NCBI RefSeq assembly: GCF_016741815.1
Contig: NZ_JAERRJ010000019.1
Location: 1 to 64,000, forward strand
DNA from: Nocardia acididurans
Lineage (GTDB): Bacteria > Actinomycetota > Actinomycetes > Mycobacteriales > Mycobacteriaceae
DNA length: 64,000 nucleotides
Direction: 5' to 3'
Below the pieces are notes generated by a model, which saw only the letters and a list, made by a program, of their open reading frames with translations, did no database searches and was not told the DNA's origin. Below are positions 42,561 to 50,589 of this stretch, one piece after another. Each line of letters opens with the position of its first letter. Position 1 is the stretch's first letter. The translations under genes and the position numbers were made by a program.

Positions 42561-43243
42561 GCGTCACCATCACCGACACCATGCGCTGGCTGCACGACGA
42601 GGGCCTGGTGCGCCTGGCCGGCGTCGCATCGCGCCGCACCCTCCCGATCGCCGCCTACACCGTCGATATCACCGACGGCACGGTCACCGTCCATCCCACC
42701 ACCGGCGCCGGACCCGAATCCGAAGTCCTGACCATGCCCGCCGACGACCTGCCCTTCCCGATCGGCACCCGGCAACGGCTGGTCATCGCCGGGGTCACCG
42801 CCTCCGAAGCGATGCTGGTGGTGAACCTGGCCGCCACCCACAGAATGCTGCTCACCGGCGATCACGCCCAAGCCGTCGCCCGCTCCTGGGTTCTGCAACT
42901 GCTGCTCAACAGCGAGGTCACCCTCACCACCAACAGCCCGGATCTGGCCATCGACACCGAGTCCCGCTGCCGGATCGCCTTCATCCCCGGCGCACCCTCC
43001 ACCACCCTCACCGTCGACGATCACCGAGCCCCCACCACCTCGCTGACTCTCGGGGGCGACGACGACCTGCCCGACCGCCTGGAAACCGCCAGTGACGGCA
43101 GCGGCGCACTCTACCTGGGCGCCCGGTACTGGCCGCTCCGCGTGGTCCATCACCTGCGCGACACCGCCTGGACCGCGATCAACAACCAACTGAACCACCC
43201 ACCCGAAGACACCACACCAGTCGTGGACGCGCCGAACACCTAG
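42557..43243 (+). CDS. unknown protein in ESX accessory cluster
   Basis: 228 residues starting at the ATG that overlaps the previous stop. The N-terminus reads TMRWLHDEGLVRLAGVASRR, then beta-rich stretches (IAAYTVDITDGTVTVHP). The middle, EAMLVVNLAATHRMLLTGDH followed by QAVARSWVLQLLLNS and EVTLTTNSPDLAI, resembles the 'LvnL....l.l.GD...A.....r.ll.eLa' segments found in actinobacterial secretion and BTAD-type proteins. No catalytic motif. Probably a cytosolic helper of ESX substrate handling by position. Confidence 0.5.
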   Translation: MSVTITDTMRWLHDEGLVRLAGVASRRTLPIAAYTVDITDGTVTVHPTTGAGPESEVLTMPADDLPFPIGTRQRLVIAGVTASEAMLVVNLAATHRMLLTGDHAQAVARSWVLQLLLNSEVTLTTNSPDLAIDTESRCRIAFIPGAPSTTLTVDDHRAPTTSLTLGGDDDLPDRLETASDGSGALYLGARYWPLRVVHHLRDTAWTAINNQLNHPPEDTTPVVDAPNT

Positions 43244-43269
43244 GCACTCAACAGAATTGGACAACGACA

Positions 43270-43614
43270 ATGACCGAGCCCTCCGAAACCAGCACCCCAC
43301 CCAGCGACACCGGTGACCGCGACACCGTGGTGTTCGAGGTGTTCAACCCCGACAGCTCGGTCGGCGTCGGCTGCAACCGGGAAGGCGAGGTGATCGGCCT
43401 GCACCTCAACGACGACGCCCGCGACAACGGCGACAGCTGGCTGGCCGAGGAGATCCTGCGCGTGGCCCAGCTGACCCACCTCAAATCGCGCCTGGGCCTG
43501 CGCCGCGAAATGGAGAGCAACGGCGTGCTGCCACACACCGTCGACGCCTTCGACCTGCCCACCGAAGCCACCTACCGAGCCGCCGAACACGCCGCGTTCA
43601 CCACCCCGCGCTGA
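43270..43614 (+). CDS. EspH/DUF2694-like ESX chaperone
   Basis: 114 residues. The order of features matches EspH (Rv3867) type proteins from memory: an acidic/Pro start, VVFEVFNPDSSVGVGCNREG and EVIGLHLNDDA (paired strands), then LAEEILRVAQLTHLKSRLGL (long helix) and a C-terminal LPTEATYRAAEHAAF corresponding to the EspH end. EspH-type proteins bind particular ESX-1 substrates before secretion. The gene sits between the EspL-like region and two substrate-like genes, which agrees with that role. Shorter than the mycobacterial protein because the acidic N-terminal tail is reduced. Confidence 0.68.
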   Translation: MTEPSETSTPPSDTGDRDTVVFEVFNPDSSVGVGCNREGEVIGLHLNDDARDNGDSWLAEEILRVAQLTHLKSRLGLRREMESNGVLPHTVDAFDLPTEATYRAAEHAAFTTPR

Positions 43615-43637
43615 CCTCACACCGAGGAAACCACCGC

Positions 43638-43943
43638 ATGCTCGATATCGACTCACCCGACGACATCCGCAGCACCGCACGACAATTCGTCGACGCCGTC
43701 GAATCCGTGAGGCAGTCGGTGCTGGCCACGACCAGCAGACTGCGGACCCCCGAGCCTTCGCCGAGCCCGATCGACCGCCGACTAGCCGACGAGCTGACCA
43801 CCCTGCGCACCGCACTCGACGACGCGACCGAGTACACCGCTCGCCGGGCACGCAGTGTCGGCGACAGCTTGACCGAGATCGCGGGCGAGCTCGGCAATTC
43901 CGACGCCCGCTCCGGCGCCGCGATACGCCACGCGACCCCCTGA
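43638..43943 (+). CDS. small helical ESX-type protein
   Basis: 101 residues with GAGG before ATG 43638. Two predicted helices (DDIRSTARQFVDAVESVRQS and RRLADELTTLRTALDDATEY) around a Pro/Ser loop (RTPEPSPSPI), the size and layout of WXG100 proteins, but the Trp-Xaa-Gly turn is absent. Possibly an Esx-like partner of the large protein that begins 4 bases after its stop codon. No family proven. Confidence 0.5.
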   Translation: MLDIDSPDDIRSTARQFVDAVESVRQSVLATTSRLRTPEPSPSPIDRRLADELTTLRTALDDATEYTARRARSVGDSLTEIAGELGNSDARSGAAIRHATP

Positions 43944-43947
43944 CGGC

Positions 43948-46089
43948 ATGGACCCCGATCAGTCCAATCCCCACTGGGACGCCATCGTCGGCCGGAACTG
44001 GCCGGAGATCCCACCCTCGCACTGGCACTCACTCGCGGCGGCCGCACGCCACGGCGCCCACGCTCTCGACACCGAAAACCTCACCCGGACAAGCCATCTG
44101 CTCGACAACGCGGTGCGCGACAGCGCCGCGCTGGCACCGCTGATCCACCGGATCGCCAAACTCTCCACAACCCCCCGGACATGGGCCGACACACTGCGCT
44201 CCGCAGCCGAGACCCTCGACCATGTCGGCGAAGTCGTCGCACGAACCCGGCACCGCATCCTCGACATCGTCGACCGCACCACCCATACCATCAACCAGCA
44301 GAACGACGACGCGGACGACACCGAATCCGACCGCACCACAACGCTTCTCGCTCGCGCACGCACCGAAGTCGAAGAGGTCGTCGACGACGCGCTGACCGCA
44401 TTCGGACCCGCTGGGCTCTTCGATCTCCCCGCGCTCGATCCCCCCAGGTCACACCCGGCCGACCTGAGTCCGCGCGGCGACACAGTCGACCCCGATCCAC
44501 CACGGCACGGCACCAGCGCCGCCCCGCCACACCGGCCCGCACCCGACCCCGGGCCGATGCAACCACACACTGTCGGGTCGAACTCACATGATCCCCAGGC
44601 CGAGCCTCCACCGCCGGCGGGCGCCGCCGGTTCCGGCGCAGCGCTCGGGCCCACCGCTTCTGCCGGACCGCACCGTACGCCGCACACTGACACCGATGAA
44701 TTCGATCCGGAGCCCACCACACCGGCAGTCGCTGCGGCATCCGAGAACCCCGAGGCAGCCCCGCTCACCGAACCACCGACGTCCTCGCCCAACCCTGGAG
44801 GCACCGAACGGTCGAGCGCACCCGAATCGGGCACCACCCATACCGGATCCGAAACTGTTGCGGCGCAGGTTCTTCCGTCGATGGCCGCGATCTTCGGGAC
44901 ATTCGGACTACTCACCGCGGCAGCGGCAGCATCGGCCACTGGAACCGCCGCTTCCGGATCACCCACACCCCCCGCGGCCGGGCTCACGTCGACCGCACAC
45001 ACCCGCCCACCAGCCTCATCCCCGACAACGACCGCCGCCCCATCGCCCGCCACCGCAGCCGCGGTGTCCGGGCGCCTTCCCATCCGGACCACGACAGCTC
45101 GGGACTCCGAGGAGCGCGCACCCGAATCGATGCGGGACACGCTCGCCGCGGCCATGGTCGCGGCCACCGCACCCTCCCATATCGCCGGTGACCGGTTGGA
45201 CGGCGATCTGGTGCTGGCGCGGACGATCCTCGCCAGCGCCCGCGCGGCCGCCCCACCGACACCCGGCCTCGGCTGGGCGGTCTCGATCATGCGCCACCCC
45301 ACCGCGGTGAGTGCGTTCCTCACCACCAGCGAAGGCTGCGGATGGATACCGGCCGGGGTGTTCCTGCCCAGCGAAGTGTCCACACCGTGGGCATGGCCGG
45401 ACGCTCAAACCGGCTGGGCGCTGGCCGATCCGGCGGTCACGCTCGCCGAGTTCGCCACCCGCTGGGGTACCCGCAACGCGGCGACCCTGTCCGCGCTGGC
45501 CAGCTCACATCCCGTTCCTGCCGAACTACGCCGACAGCTCGGACCGCGGGTATCGCTCAGCGAATCCGTCGCCGCCGAATCGGTGCTCGATCTGACCCGG
45601 CCCCGACCGGGACTGCACGACCGGCTGGCGAGCATCGACGCCGGATCGACCGACCCTTTCGGCGCGATACCCGAGCACCGGCTGCGTGCGCGAGCGATCG
45701 CTGTGGCGTGGAAGGCGAACATTGCCACCAACCCCTACTCCACGCCACTGACAGTGCTGCGCAAGACGATTCTGACCGCGCTGCGCCGCACCGAAGCGGT
45801 CCCACCCGCACGATGGGAGCATCTGCGCGAGCACTACGACGCACTGGCCGCCGAGCTCGCCCGCCGCCGGTCCGTGCTCGCCCGCACCCGCCTGAGCGAA
45901 TCGTTACCGGAGCACGACATCGACTGCGCGGTGGTGTGGCAGCTGCTCGACGAGCGCCGCCGCACGGAACTGGTCCTTCTCCTCGACGGCGAACATGATC
46001 GCCAACTGCTGCGCGAGATGCGCTACGCCCGCCACCATCTCACCCACCACGACGGCAGTCGGCCCGCGGTCATCTCCACCCACAACTGA
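43948..46089 (+). CDS. large ESX-associated protein, paralogue A
   Basis: 713 residues from ATG 43948. N-terminal 150 residues are helical (TSHLLDNAVRDSAALAPLIH, RSAAETLDHVGEVVARTRHR), then about 250 residues of Pro/Thr/Ala low complexity including a hydrophobic stretch (AAIFGTFGLLTAAAAASATG). The C-terminal 310 residues (from about 395) form a conserved domain shared with the protein at 50590: VLARTILASARAAA, LGWAVSIMRHPTAVSAFLTT, GCGWIPAGVFLP, STPWAWPD and ATRWGTRNAATLSALASSHP. It recalls mycobacterial proteins with DUF5632/DUF5631 ends. Function unknown; probably a secreted or secretion-linked protein. Confidence 0.6.
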   Translation: MDPDQSNPHWDAIVGRNWPEIPPSHWHSLAAAARHGAHALDTENLTRTSHLLDNAVRDSAALAPLIHRIAKLSTTPRTWADTLRSAAETLDHVGEVVARTRHRILDIVDRTTHTINQQNDDADDTESDRTTTLLARARTEVEEVVDDALTAFGPAGLFDLPALDPPRSHPADLSPRGDTVDPDPPRHGTSAAPPHRPAPDPGPMQPHTVGSNSHDPQAEPPPPAGAAGSGAALGPTASAGPHRTPHTDTDEFDPEPTTPAVAAASENPEAAPLTEPPTSSPNPGGTERSSAPESGTTHTGSETVAAQVLPSMAAIFGTFGLLTAAAAASATGTAASGSPTPPAAGLTSTAHTRPPASSPTTTAAPSPATAAAVSGRLPIRTTTARDSEERAPESMRDTLAAAMVAATAPSHIAGDRLDGDLVLARTILASARAAAPPTPGLGWAVSIMRHPTAVSAFLTTSEGCGWIPAGVFLPSEVSTPWAWPDAQTGWALADPAVTLAEFATRWGTRNAATLSALASSHPVPAELRRQLGPRVSLSESVAAESVLDLTRPRPGLHDRLASIDAGSTDPFGAIPEHRLRARAIAVAWKANIATNPYSTPLTVLRKTILTALRRTEAVPPARWEHLREHYDALAAELARRRSVLARTRLSESLPEHDIDCAVVWQLLDERRRTELVLLLDGEHDRQLLREMRYARHHLTHHDGSRPAVISTHN

Positions 46090-46105
46090 CCGTTATGCAC
46101 CACGG
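46089..46105. promoter_or_regulatory. Box B-like site, copy 4 (weak)
   Basis: ACCGTTATGCA is identical to the first 11 bases of copy 3 and is followed by CCACGGC, so the second half-site is displaced by three bases. It overlaps the preceding stop codon and lies 150 bases before the LuxR-type gene. Confidence 0.3.
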
Positions 46106-46224
46106 CGCCCGTTAGTTTCGGCTTTGCGACAACACAATCGATCACTCCGTGCTATTCAAACAAGGGCAAGCGGTTGGTTATCTGTCGTGATCGTCTTCCG
46201 CCCACCCGAACAGGCAACCGGCGA

Positions 46225-46238
46225 TAGGGTCCTGACAC
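46225..46238 (+). promoter_or_regulatory. candidate -10 box of the STAND/LuxR gene
   Basis: GATAGGGT with the TAGGGT hexamer at 46225-46230, 8 bases before ATG 46239, and no ribosome binding site, so the transcript may be leaderless. Confidence 0.4.
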
Positions 46239-48764
46239 ATGCACGGCACGCGGCGTGACGACGATCCACCCACCACAGAACTCATCGGCCGCCACAGCGA
46301 ACTCCTAGCCCTCGCCGCGGTCCTCGACACCGGACCAGCCCGCTTGATCACCCTGGTCGGGCCCGGCGGCATCGGCAAGACACGACTCGTCACCGAAGCC
46401 GCGCACCGCGTGCTGCCCGCCACCGGACGCACCGTGCACCAAGCGCGACTCGGCAGACTCTTCCCCAACGCCGACACCGGAACCATCGCCGAGGAAGTCG
46501 TGCGATCGATCGCCAGAACCGACATCGCCGGGCGCTCGGCCTGGGACGTGCTGATCGACACCCTGGGCACCGTCGAACCGTGCGTGCTCATCCTCGACAA
46601 CTGTGAACACGTCCTCACCGGCACCGCGCCGCTGATCGTCACCCTGCTCGAGGCACTGCCGAACCTGACCATCATCGCCACCAGCCGCGAACCCGTCGGC
46701 TGGGCCGACGAATACATCCTCACCGTCCCCCCACTGCCACCCGAACAAGCGATCGGCCTGTTCAAACGCCGTGCCCGCGCCATCGGCAAACCCATCGGCG
46801 AAGACCCCCGCGCCCTCGCGATCGCCGAGCAGATCTGCGCGATGGTCGACCACAACCCGCTGTTCATCACCCTCGCCGCGGCCCGGCTCACCAGTCAGAG
46901 CCTCGACGCTGTCCTGCGCGAACTCTCCGGAGACGCCCACGACCAGCGACTTACATGGTCCGACGACTCCGACCATCCCGTCGACGACCGCCACCGCGGC
47001 GTCCGCAACGCCATCGCCTGGTCCTACGACATCTGCACCCCACCCGAGCAGATCCTGCTAGAACGCCTGTCGGTATTCGCCGCGGGCTTCGAATCCAGCG
47101 ACGACCAGGCACGCTGCGGCGCCGAACTCGACGACATCCTCGCCGTCTGCGCCGACCCCACCCTCCCCGAACCACTCATCGCCGACCAGCTCGAACGACT
47201 CGTCGAGCGCTCCCTGGTGTCGGTGCAGTTCACCACCACCACCGTCCGCTACTACCTGCTGCACAGCGTGCGCGTCTTCGCCGACCGGCGCCTGGCACTA
47301 CGCCAGGGCCCCTCGAACCGATCCGCGCTCGCCACCCGCCACCGCCGCCATTACCGCGAGCAGGTCCTGGCCAACCAGGTCGGCTGGTACGGGCTGGGGG
47401 AGGACCGCTGGCTGGAGTGGACCCGCGACGCCTGGGACAACATCCTGCAGGCCATCGAGGCCAGCCTCACCGACCCCGGAGAGGCCACGGTCGGGCTCGA
47501 GATCGCGATCGCGCTCATGGCGACCCGCGCTCCGTTCGTGCACGGCGCCAACCGCATCGTCACCCGACTGACCGAACAAGCCCTCGACATCACCCGCGAC
47601 GCCGACACCACACCCACCGCCCTGCGCGTCGCCGCCACCGCGATGGTCGGCTGGACCGCCCTGTGGCAGGGACGCCAGGACTACACCAACGTCCTGCTCG
47701 ACGAATGCGTCTCCGCCTGCCTGCCGCAGACAGCACACACCTGCGACTGGCGATCCACCGCGCGCATCGACATCGGCCTGCCACCCGCTGTCGAATTCAC
47801 CTGGGGGATCGAACTCATCCTCGTCGAACTCGACCCGAACGCCGTCGACGTCCTCGCGCGCGCACACACCAAATTCCAGCGCGAAGGCGACGAGGCCGGA
47901 GCCAAGCGCAGCGAGCTCTACGAAGCACTGGCCGGTGCCCTGTTCCGGCCGCCACGCCACGCGCTCGACACCGCCCGCCGCTACCTCGAACAGGCCCGCG
48001 CAACCGGCACGAACGAGGAAATCGCCTGGGCCGAACTGACCTGGCTGATCGCACTCACCACCCACGGGGACCCCCGCGAAGCCGAACGCGTCGGCCGCGC
48101 GCTCATCGCCGACCGCCTCGCCGCCGGCGATCGATGGACCGCCGGCATGCTCGTGCACTACGTCATGGCCGCCGCCGCCCGCGTGCTCGCCGAGGACCTC
48201 ACCACCCTCACACCCGACCGCAACACTCTCACCACTCGCGCGCTCGAGATCGCGACCCTGCAGGGAGGACTCACCACCCTGCATCACGCGCTCGGATTCG
48301 CGGTGCGCCGCACACCGTTGATCGCCCGCGAAACCGAGCACGCCATCACCACGGCCACCGCCGTGCTCGGCCCGGCCATCTACTCCGAGGCGGCGCGGCG
48401 CGGCGCCCGCATGCGCCCCGACCACGACGAACTACAACGCTTCGTCGTGGGCACGCTGTCTCTCGACGACATCGCCGTCGCGCCGACCCCCGCCCAGCAG
48501 GTTCCCACCCGCTGGCAGGACCTCTCACGCGCGGAATCGGACTGCGCGCTGCTGGCCGCGGCCGGATGGTCCAACAGCGCCATCGCACAACGCCGCGGAA
48601 CCTCGATCCGCACCGTCGAAGCCCAACTCGCCGCGATCCGACAGAAGCTCATGATCACCACCCGCTCCGACATCATCTGGCACGTCCCCGAAAACCTCGA
48701 GGACCACATCCGCACCGCCATCGCCCAACGCCCCAACACCGCCGCAGCCAAACGCACCGTTTAG
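46239..48764 (+). CDS. STAND-ATPase LuxR-type transcription regulator
   Basis: 841 residues from ATG 46239. The NB-ARC/AAA part begins at once: GRHSELLALAAVLDTGPARL, Walker A VGPGGIGKTRLV (about residue 39), Walker B CVLILDNCEHV (about residue 110), sensor ATSREP and the GLPLA-type position reading HNPLFITLAAARL. A long helical-repeat middle follows. The C-terminus (about 762-815) is a LuxR/GerE HTH: LSRAESDCALLAAAGWSNSA, then IAQRRGTSIRTVEAQLAAIR. Such proteins are large activators that need ATP and an inducing signal. As the only large regulator among the secretion genes it is the natural candidate for control of the repeated palindromes nearby, which is inference. Confidence 0.88.
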   Translation: MHGTRRDDDPPTTELIGRHSELLALAAVLDTGPARLITLVGPGGIGKTRLVTEAAHRVLPATGRTVHQARLGRLFPNADTGTIAEEVVRSIARTDIAGRSAWDVLIDTLGTVEPCVLILDNCEHVLTGTAPLIVTLLEALPNLTIIATSREPVGWADEYILTVPPLPPEQAIGLFKRRARAIGKPIGEDPRALAIAEQICAMVDHNPLFITLAAARLTSQSLDAVLRELSGDAHDQRLTWSDDSDHPVDDRHRGVRNAIAWSYDICTPPEQILLERLSVFAAGFESSDDQARCGAELDDILAVCADPTLPEPLIADQLERLVERSLVSVQFTTTTVRYYLLHSVRVFADRRLALRQGPSNRSALATRHRRHYREQVLANQVGWYGLGEDRWLEWTRDAWDNILQAIEASLTDPGEATVGLEIAIALMATRAPFVHGANRIVTRLTEQALDITRDADTTPTALRVAATAMVGWTALWQGRQDYTNVLLDECVSACLPQTAHTCDWRSTARIDIGLPPAVEFTWGIELILVELDPNAVDVLARAHTKFQREGDEAGAKRSELYEALAGALFRPPRHALDTARRYLEQARATGTNEEIAWAELTWLIALTTHGDPREAERVGRALIADRLAAGDRWTAGMLVHYVMAAAARVLAEDLTTLTPDRNTLTTRALEIATLQGGLTTLHHALGFAVRRTPLIARETEHAITTATAVLGPAIYSEAARRGARMRPDHDELQRFVVGTLSLDDIAVAPTPAQQVPTRWQDLSRAESDCALLAAAGWSNSAIAQRRGTSIRTVEAQLAAIRQKLMITTRSDIIWHVPENLEDHIRTAIAQRPNTAAAKRTV

Positions 48765-48792
48765 AACGCACACCAACCACGGTCCTTCATAT

Positions 48793-48802
48793 AACGTACC
48801 GT
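48793..48802 (+). promoter_or_regulatory. Box B-related site, copy 5 (weak)
   Basis: AACGTACCGT, identical to a part of copy 1, followed by CAATTAAGTGTATGATAGT with a TATGAT -10-like hexamer. It lies 49 bases before the gene at 48851. Confidence 0.3.
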
Positions 48803-48850
48803 CAATTAAGTGTATGATAGTGCGGAGGCAAGCCCGGCGAGGAGAGTGCC

Positions 48851-49834
48851 ATGGCCACCGATCTCGACCGCACCGTCCCCATCGCGCCGGGCCTGCACTT
48901 TCGCGGAGACGCCGCCACCCCCACCGTCTACCACGGCTGCTCCGCGGCCGTGGAACACCTGCGCCGCCTCGACTTCGCCGCCACCCACCGACGCCGAAGT
49001 CACACGATCCGTGTCCTGCACGACCTCGACATATCGCCTCGGCACCGTTCGCCGTGGCGCGACGACGCCTGTTCAATCGCCGACCTCGTCACCGATATCG
49101 CCGACTACCGCGACCGGGCGAAGTTCGCCTGCGCCCATCGATTCCGCGGCTGCCCATGCGAGATCACCGCACACCTCGAATTCGCGTGCACCCGTATCCA
49201 ACTCGAGCACGCCATCGCGGCAGCGCTCGCCTCCGGTCAACTCACCGGCCGCGGGCGACACCACCTGCAACAGATCGAGCGGACCATCATAGAGTGGCAC
49301 GATGAATACGTTCCAAACTTCGTCGAGCACCTCGCCATCGAGGCCACCTCCGCCCACGAGATCTACTGGCGGATCCGCAACCTTCGCCCCGCCCCCGAGA
49401 CCATCGAATCACTCGCGCACCGCTACACCCGGGGCGCACAACCTCCGACGGAATTGCCCACCGCCCAGCTCACCCACCCCAGCCCCGAGCAGTCACGCCG
49501 AGGCTGCGGTCTCGCCCGCGCGCTGACCCGCCTGCCCCGCATCGGCGACGTGACACGCGCCGACCGCGCCTACACCATGGGCCGATACGACATCGCCGCC
49601 CACCGCTACCGCCGATCACTGACCGAGGCGCCCACCGATCCCTCGACCTGGGCGGGACTGGCCCTGGCGATGACCAGGACAGATCCCCGCAACGAGCTCA
49701 CGCTGCTATTCGAACGCCCCGAAGTCGTCGCGAGGTTCTACGCGATCGTGCTCGGCACCCGCCACGACCGCGGACTGGCCGACGCCCTGCGATGGCTGGG
49801 CGGCGCAACCCGCCACACCCTCAGCATCGATTAG
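48851..49834 (+). CDS. unknown protein with cysteine cluster and TPR-like C-terminus
   Basis: 327 residues with GAGGAG before ATG 48851. The N-terminal half has conserved-looking TVYHGCSAAVEHLRRLDFAA, DACSIADLVTDIADYRDRAK and a Cys/His group (FACAHRFRGCPCEITAH) that could bind a metal, then long helices (IQLEHAIAAALASGQLTGRG, IIEWHDEYVPNFVEHLAIEA). The C-terminal 100 residues hold a TPR-like unit (YTMGRYDIAAHRYRRSLTEA, then PSTWAGLALAMTRTD) and RPEVVARFYAIVLG. No enzyme motif recognised. It lies after the LuxR-type regulator and ends in a 4-base overlap with the convergent gene at 49831. Confidence 0.5.
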   Translation: MATDLDRTVPIAPGLHFRGDAATPTVYHGCSAAVEHLRRLDFAATHRRRSHTIRVLHDLDISPRHRSPWRDDACSIADLVTDIADYRDRAKFACAHRFRGCPCEITAHLEFACTRIQLEHAIAAALASGQLTGRGRHHLQQIERTIIEWHDEYVPNFVEHLAIEATSAHEIYWRIRNLRPAPETIESLAHRYTRGAQPPTELPTAQLTHPSPEQSRRGCGLARALTRLPRIGDVTRADRAYTMGRYDIAAHRYRRSLTEAPTDPSTWAGLALAMTRTDPRNELTLLFERPEVVARFYAIVLGTRHDRGLADALRWLGGATRHTLSID

Positions 49835-50088
49835 CGCGCGACCGCTTCATCGGTCCTGTCCCGCACACGCTGCAGCAATCGATCGACCTCGCTGTGCCAG
49901 TACGCCGACAACGCCTCGGTGACCACCTCGAAGTCACGCAGATCCGACTCCGACCAGCAGCTCAGATCGAACCCCAACCCGCGACCGACCGCGAAGTTCC
50001 ACAGATGCTCGGCCGCCGCGCGACTGCGCCAGCGCACGACCTCGACATCCTCGCCGACAGCGATCGGATCCTCGAACGGCCACGACAT
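49831..50088 (-). CDS. small unknown protein, convergent to its neighbour
   Basis: 85 residues on the minus strand from ATG 50088 with GGAGGA 5 bases upstream. Tryptophan-rich and helical: MSWPFEDPIAVGEDVEVVRW, AAAEHLWNFAVGRG, SCWSESDLRDFEVVTEALSA, YWHSEVDRLLQRVRDR. No family recognised. It is divergent from the EspC-like gene at 50202, and the intergenic region holds Box A copy 4, so both could be controlled from one site. Confidence 0.6.
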   Translation of the reverse strand: MSWPFEDPIAVGEDVEVVRWRSRAAAEHLWNFAVGRGLGFDLSCWSESDLRDFEVVTEALSAYWHSEVDRLLQRVRDRTDEAVAR

Positions 50089-50144
50089 GTCGAATCCTCC
50101 GCATCGATCACACCCCCACGCCAATCGAGCCCTATCGTCGCCGC

Positions 50145-50160
50145 TTCCCGAACATGGGAA
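50145..50160. promoter_or_regulatory. Box A palindrome, copy 4
   Basis: TTCCC-GAACAT-GGGAA, 42 bases before ATG 50202 and 57 bases before the divergent gene at 50088. Confidence 0.66.
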
Positions 50161-50201
50161 GCCGACACACTGTGGTTATTCACCCGCAGGAAGGATCCGA
50201 G

Positions 50202-50564
50202 ATGTCTGGCGACCGCTTCGAAATCAACCTCGAGGAGCTGACCAGACTCGACGCGTCCCATCAGGCCCAAGCACACGACACCCGTGTGTGCGCGGAACTG
50301 CCCGACGACGTCCTGGAGTACAGGACCTGGTCAGGACCGTTCGGAGCGCCCCTGCATCCCGCTGTGGACACCCGGATCCTTCGCCTGCAACACGACGCCG
50401 ACACCATCGTGAACACGCACCTGCGATTGGCCCAGCACTGCCGCGCCGCATACGACGCGGTCGCGGCAATCGTGGAGCATGCCGCCCACGACATCCGTGA
50501 CGCCGGCGACGCGCTGACACCGGCACACCCCGTGCACACCGACCCGCCGTCGAGCCGGATGTGA
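50202..50564 (+). CDS. EspC-like (DUF2580-type) ESX protein
   Basis: 120 residues with AGGAAGG before ATG 50202. A helical protein with the EspC-type order: a short first part (NLEELTRLDASHQAQAHDTR), then a loop and the long helix TRILRLQHDADTIVNTHLRL followed by AYDAVAAIVEHAAHDIRD. EspC-type proteins are co-secreted with larger ESX-1 substrates. The next gene starts 26 bases downstream and begins with a similar helical part fused to a large domain, so the pair may be a secreted complex. Confidence 0.55.
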   Translation: MSGDRFEINLEELTRLDASHQAQAHDTRVCAELPDDVLEYRTWSGPFGAPLHPAVDTRILRLQHDADTIVNTHLRLAQHCRAAYDAVAAIVEHAAHDIRDAGDALTPAHPVHTDPPSSRM

Positions 50565-50589
50565 GACCGGCGATGGAGGCCACCGCGGT

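Noticed and set aside
46955..48817. 620-codon Arg-rich frame inside the LuxR-type gene
   Set aside because: Shadow of the STAND/LuxR gene in another frame, with no motif of its own.
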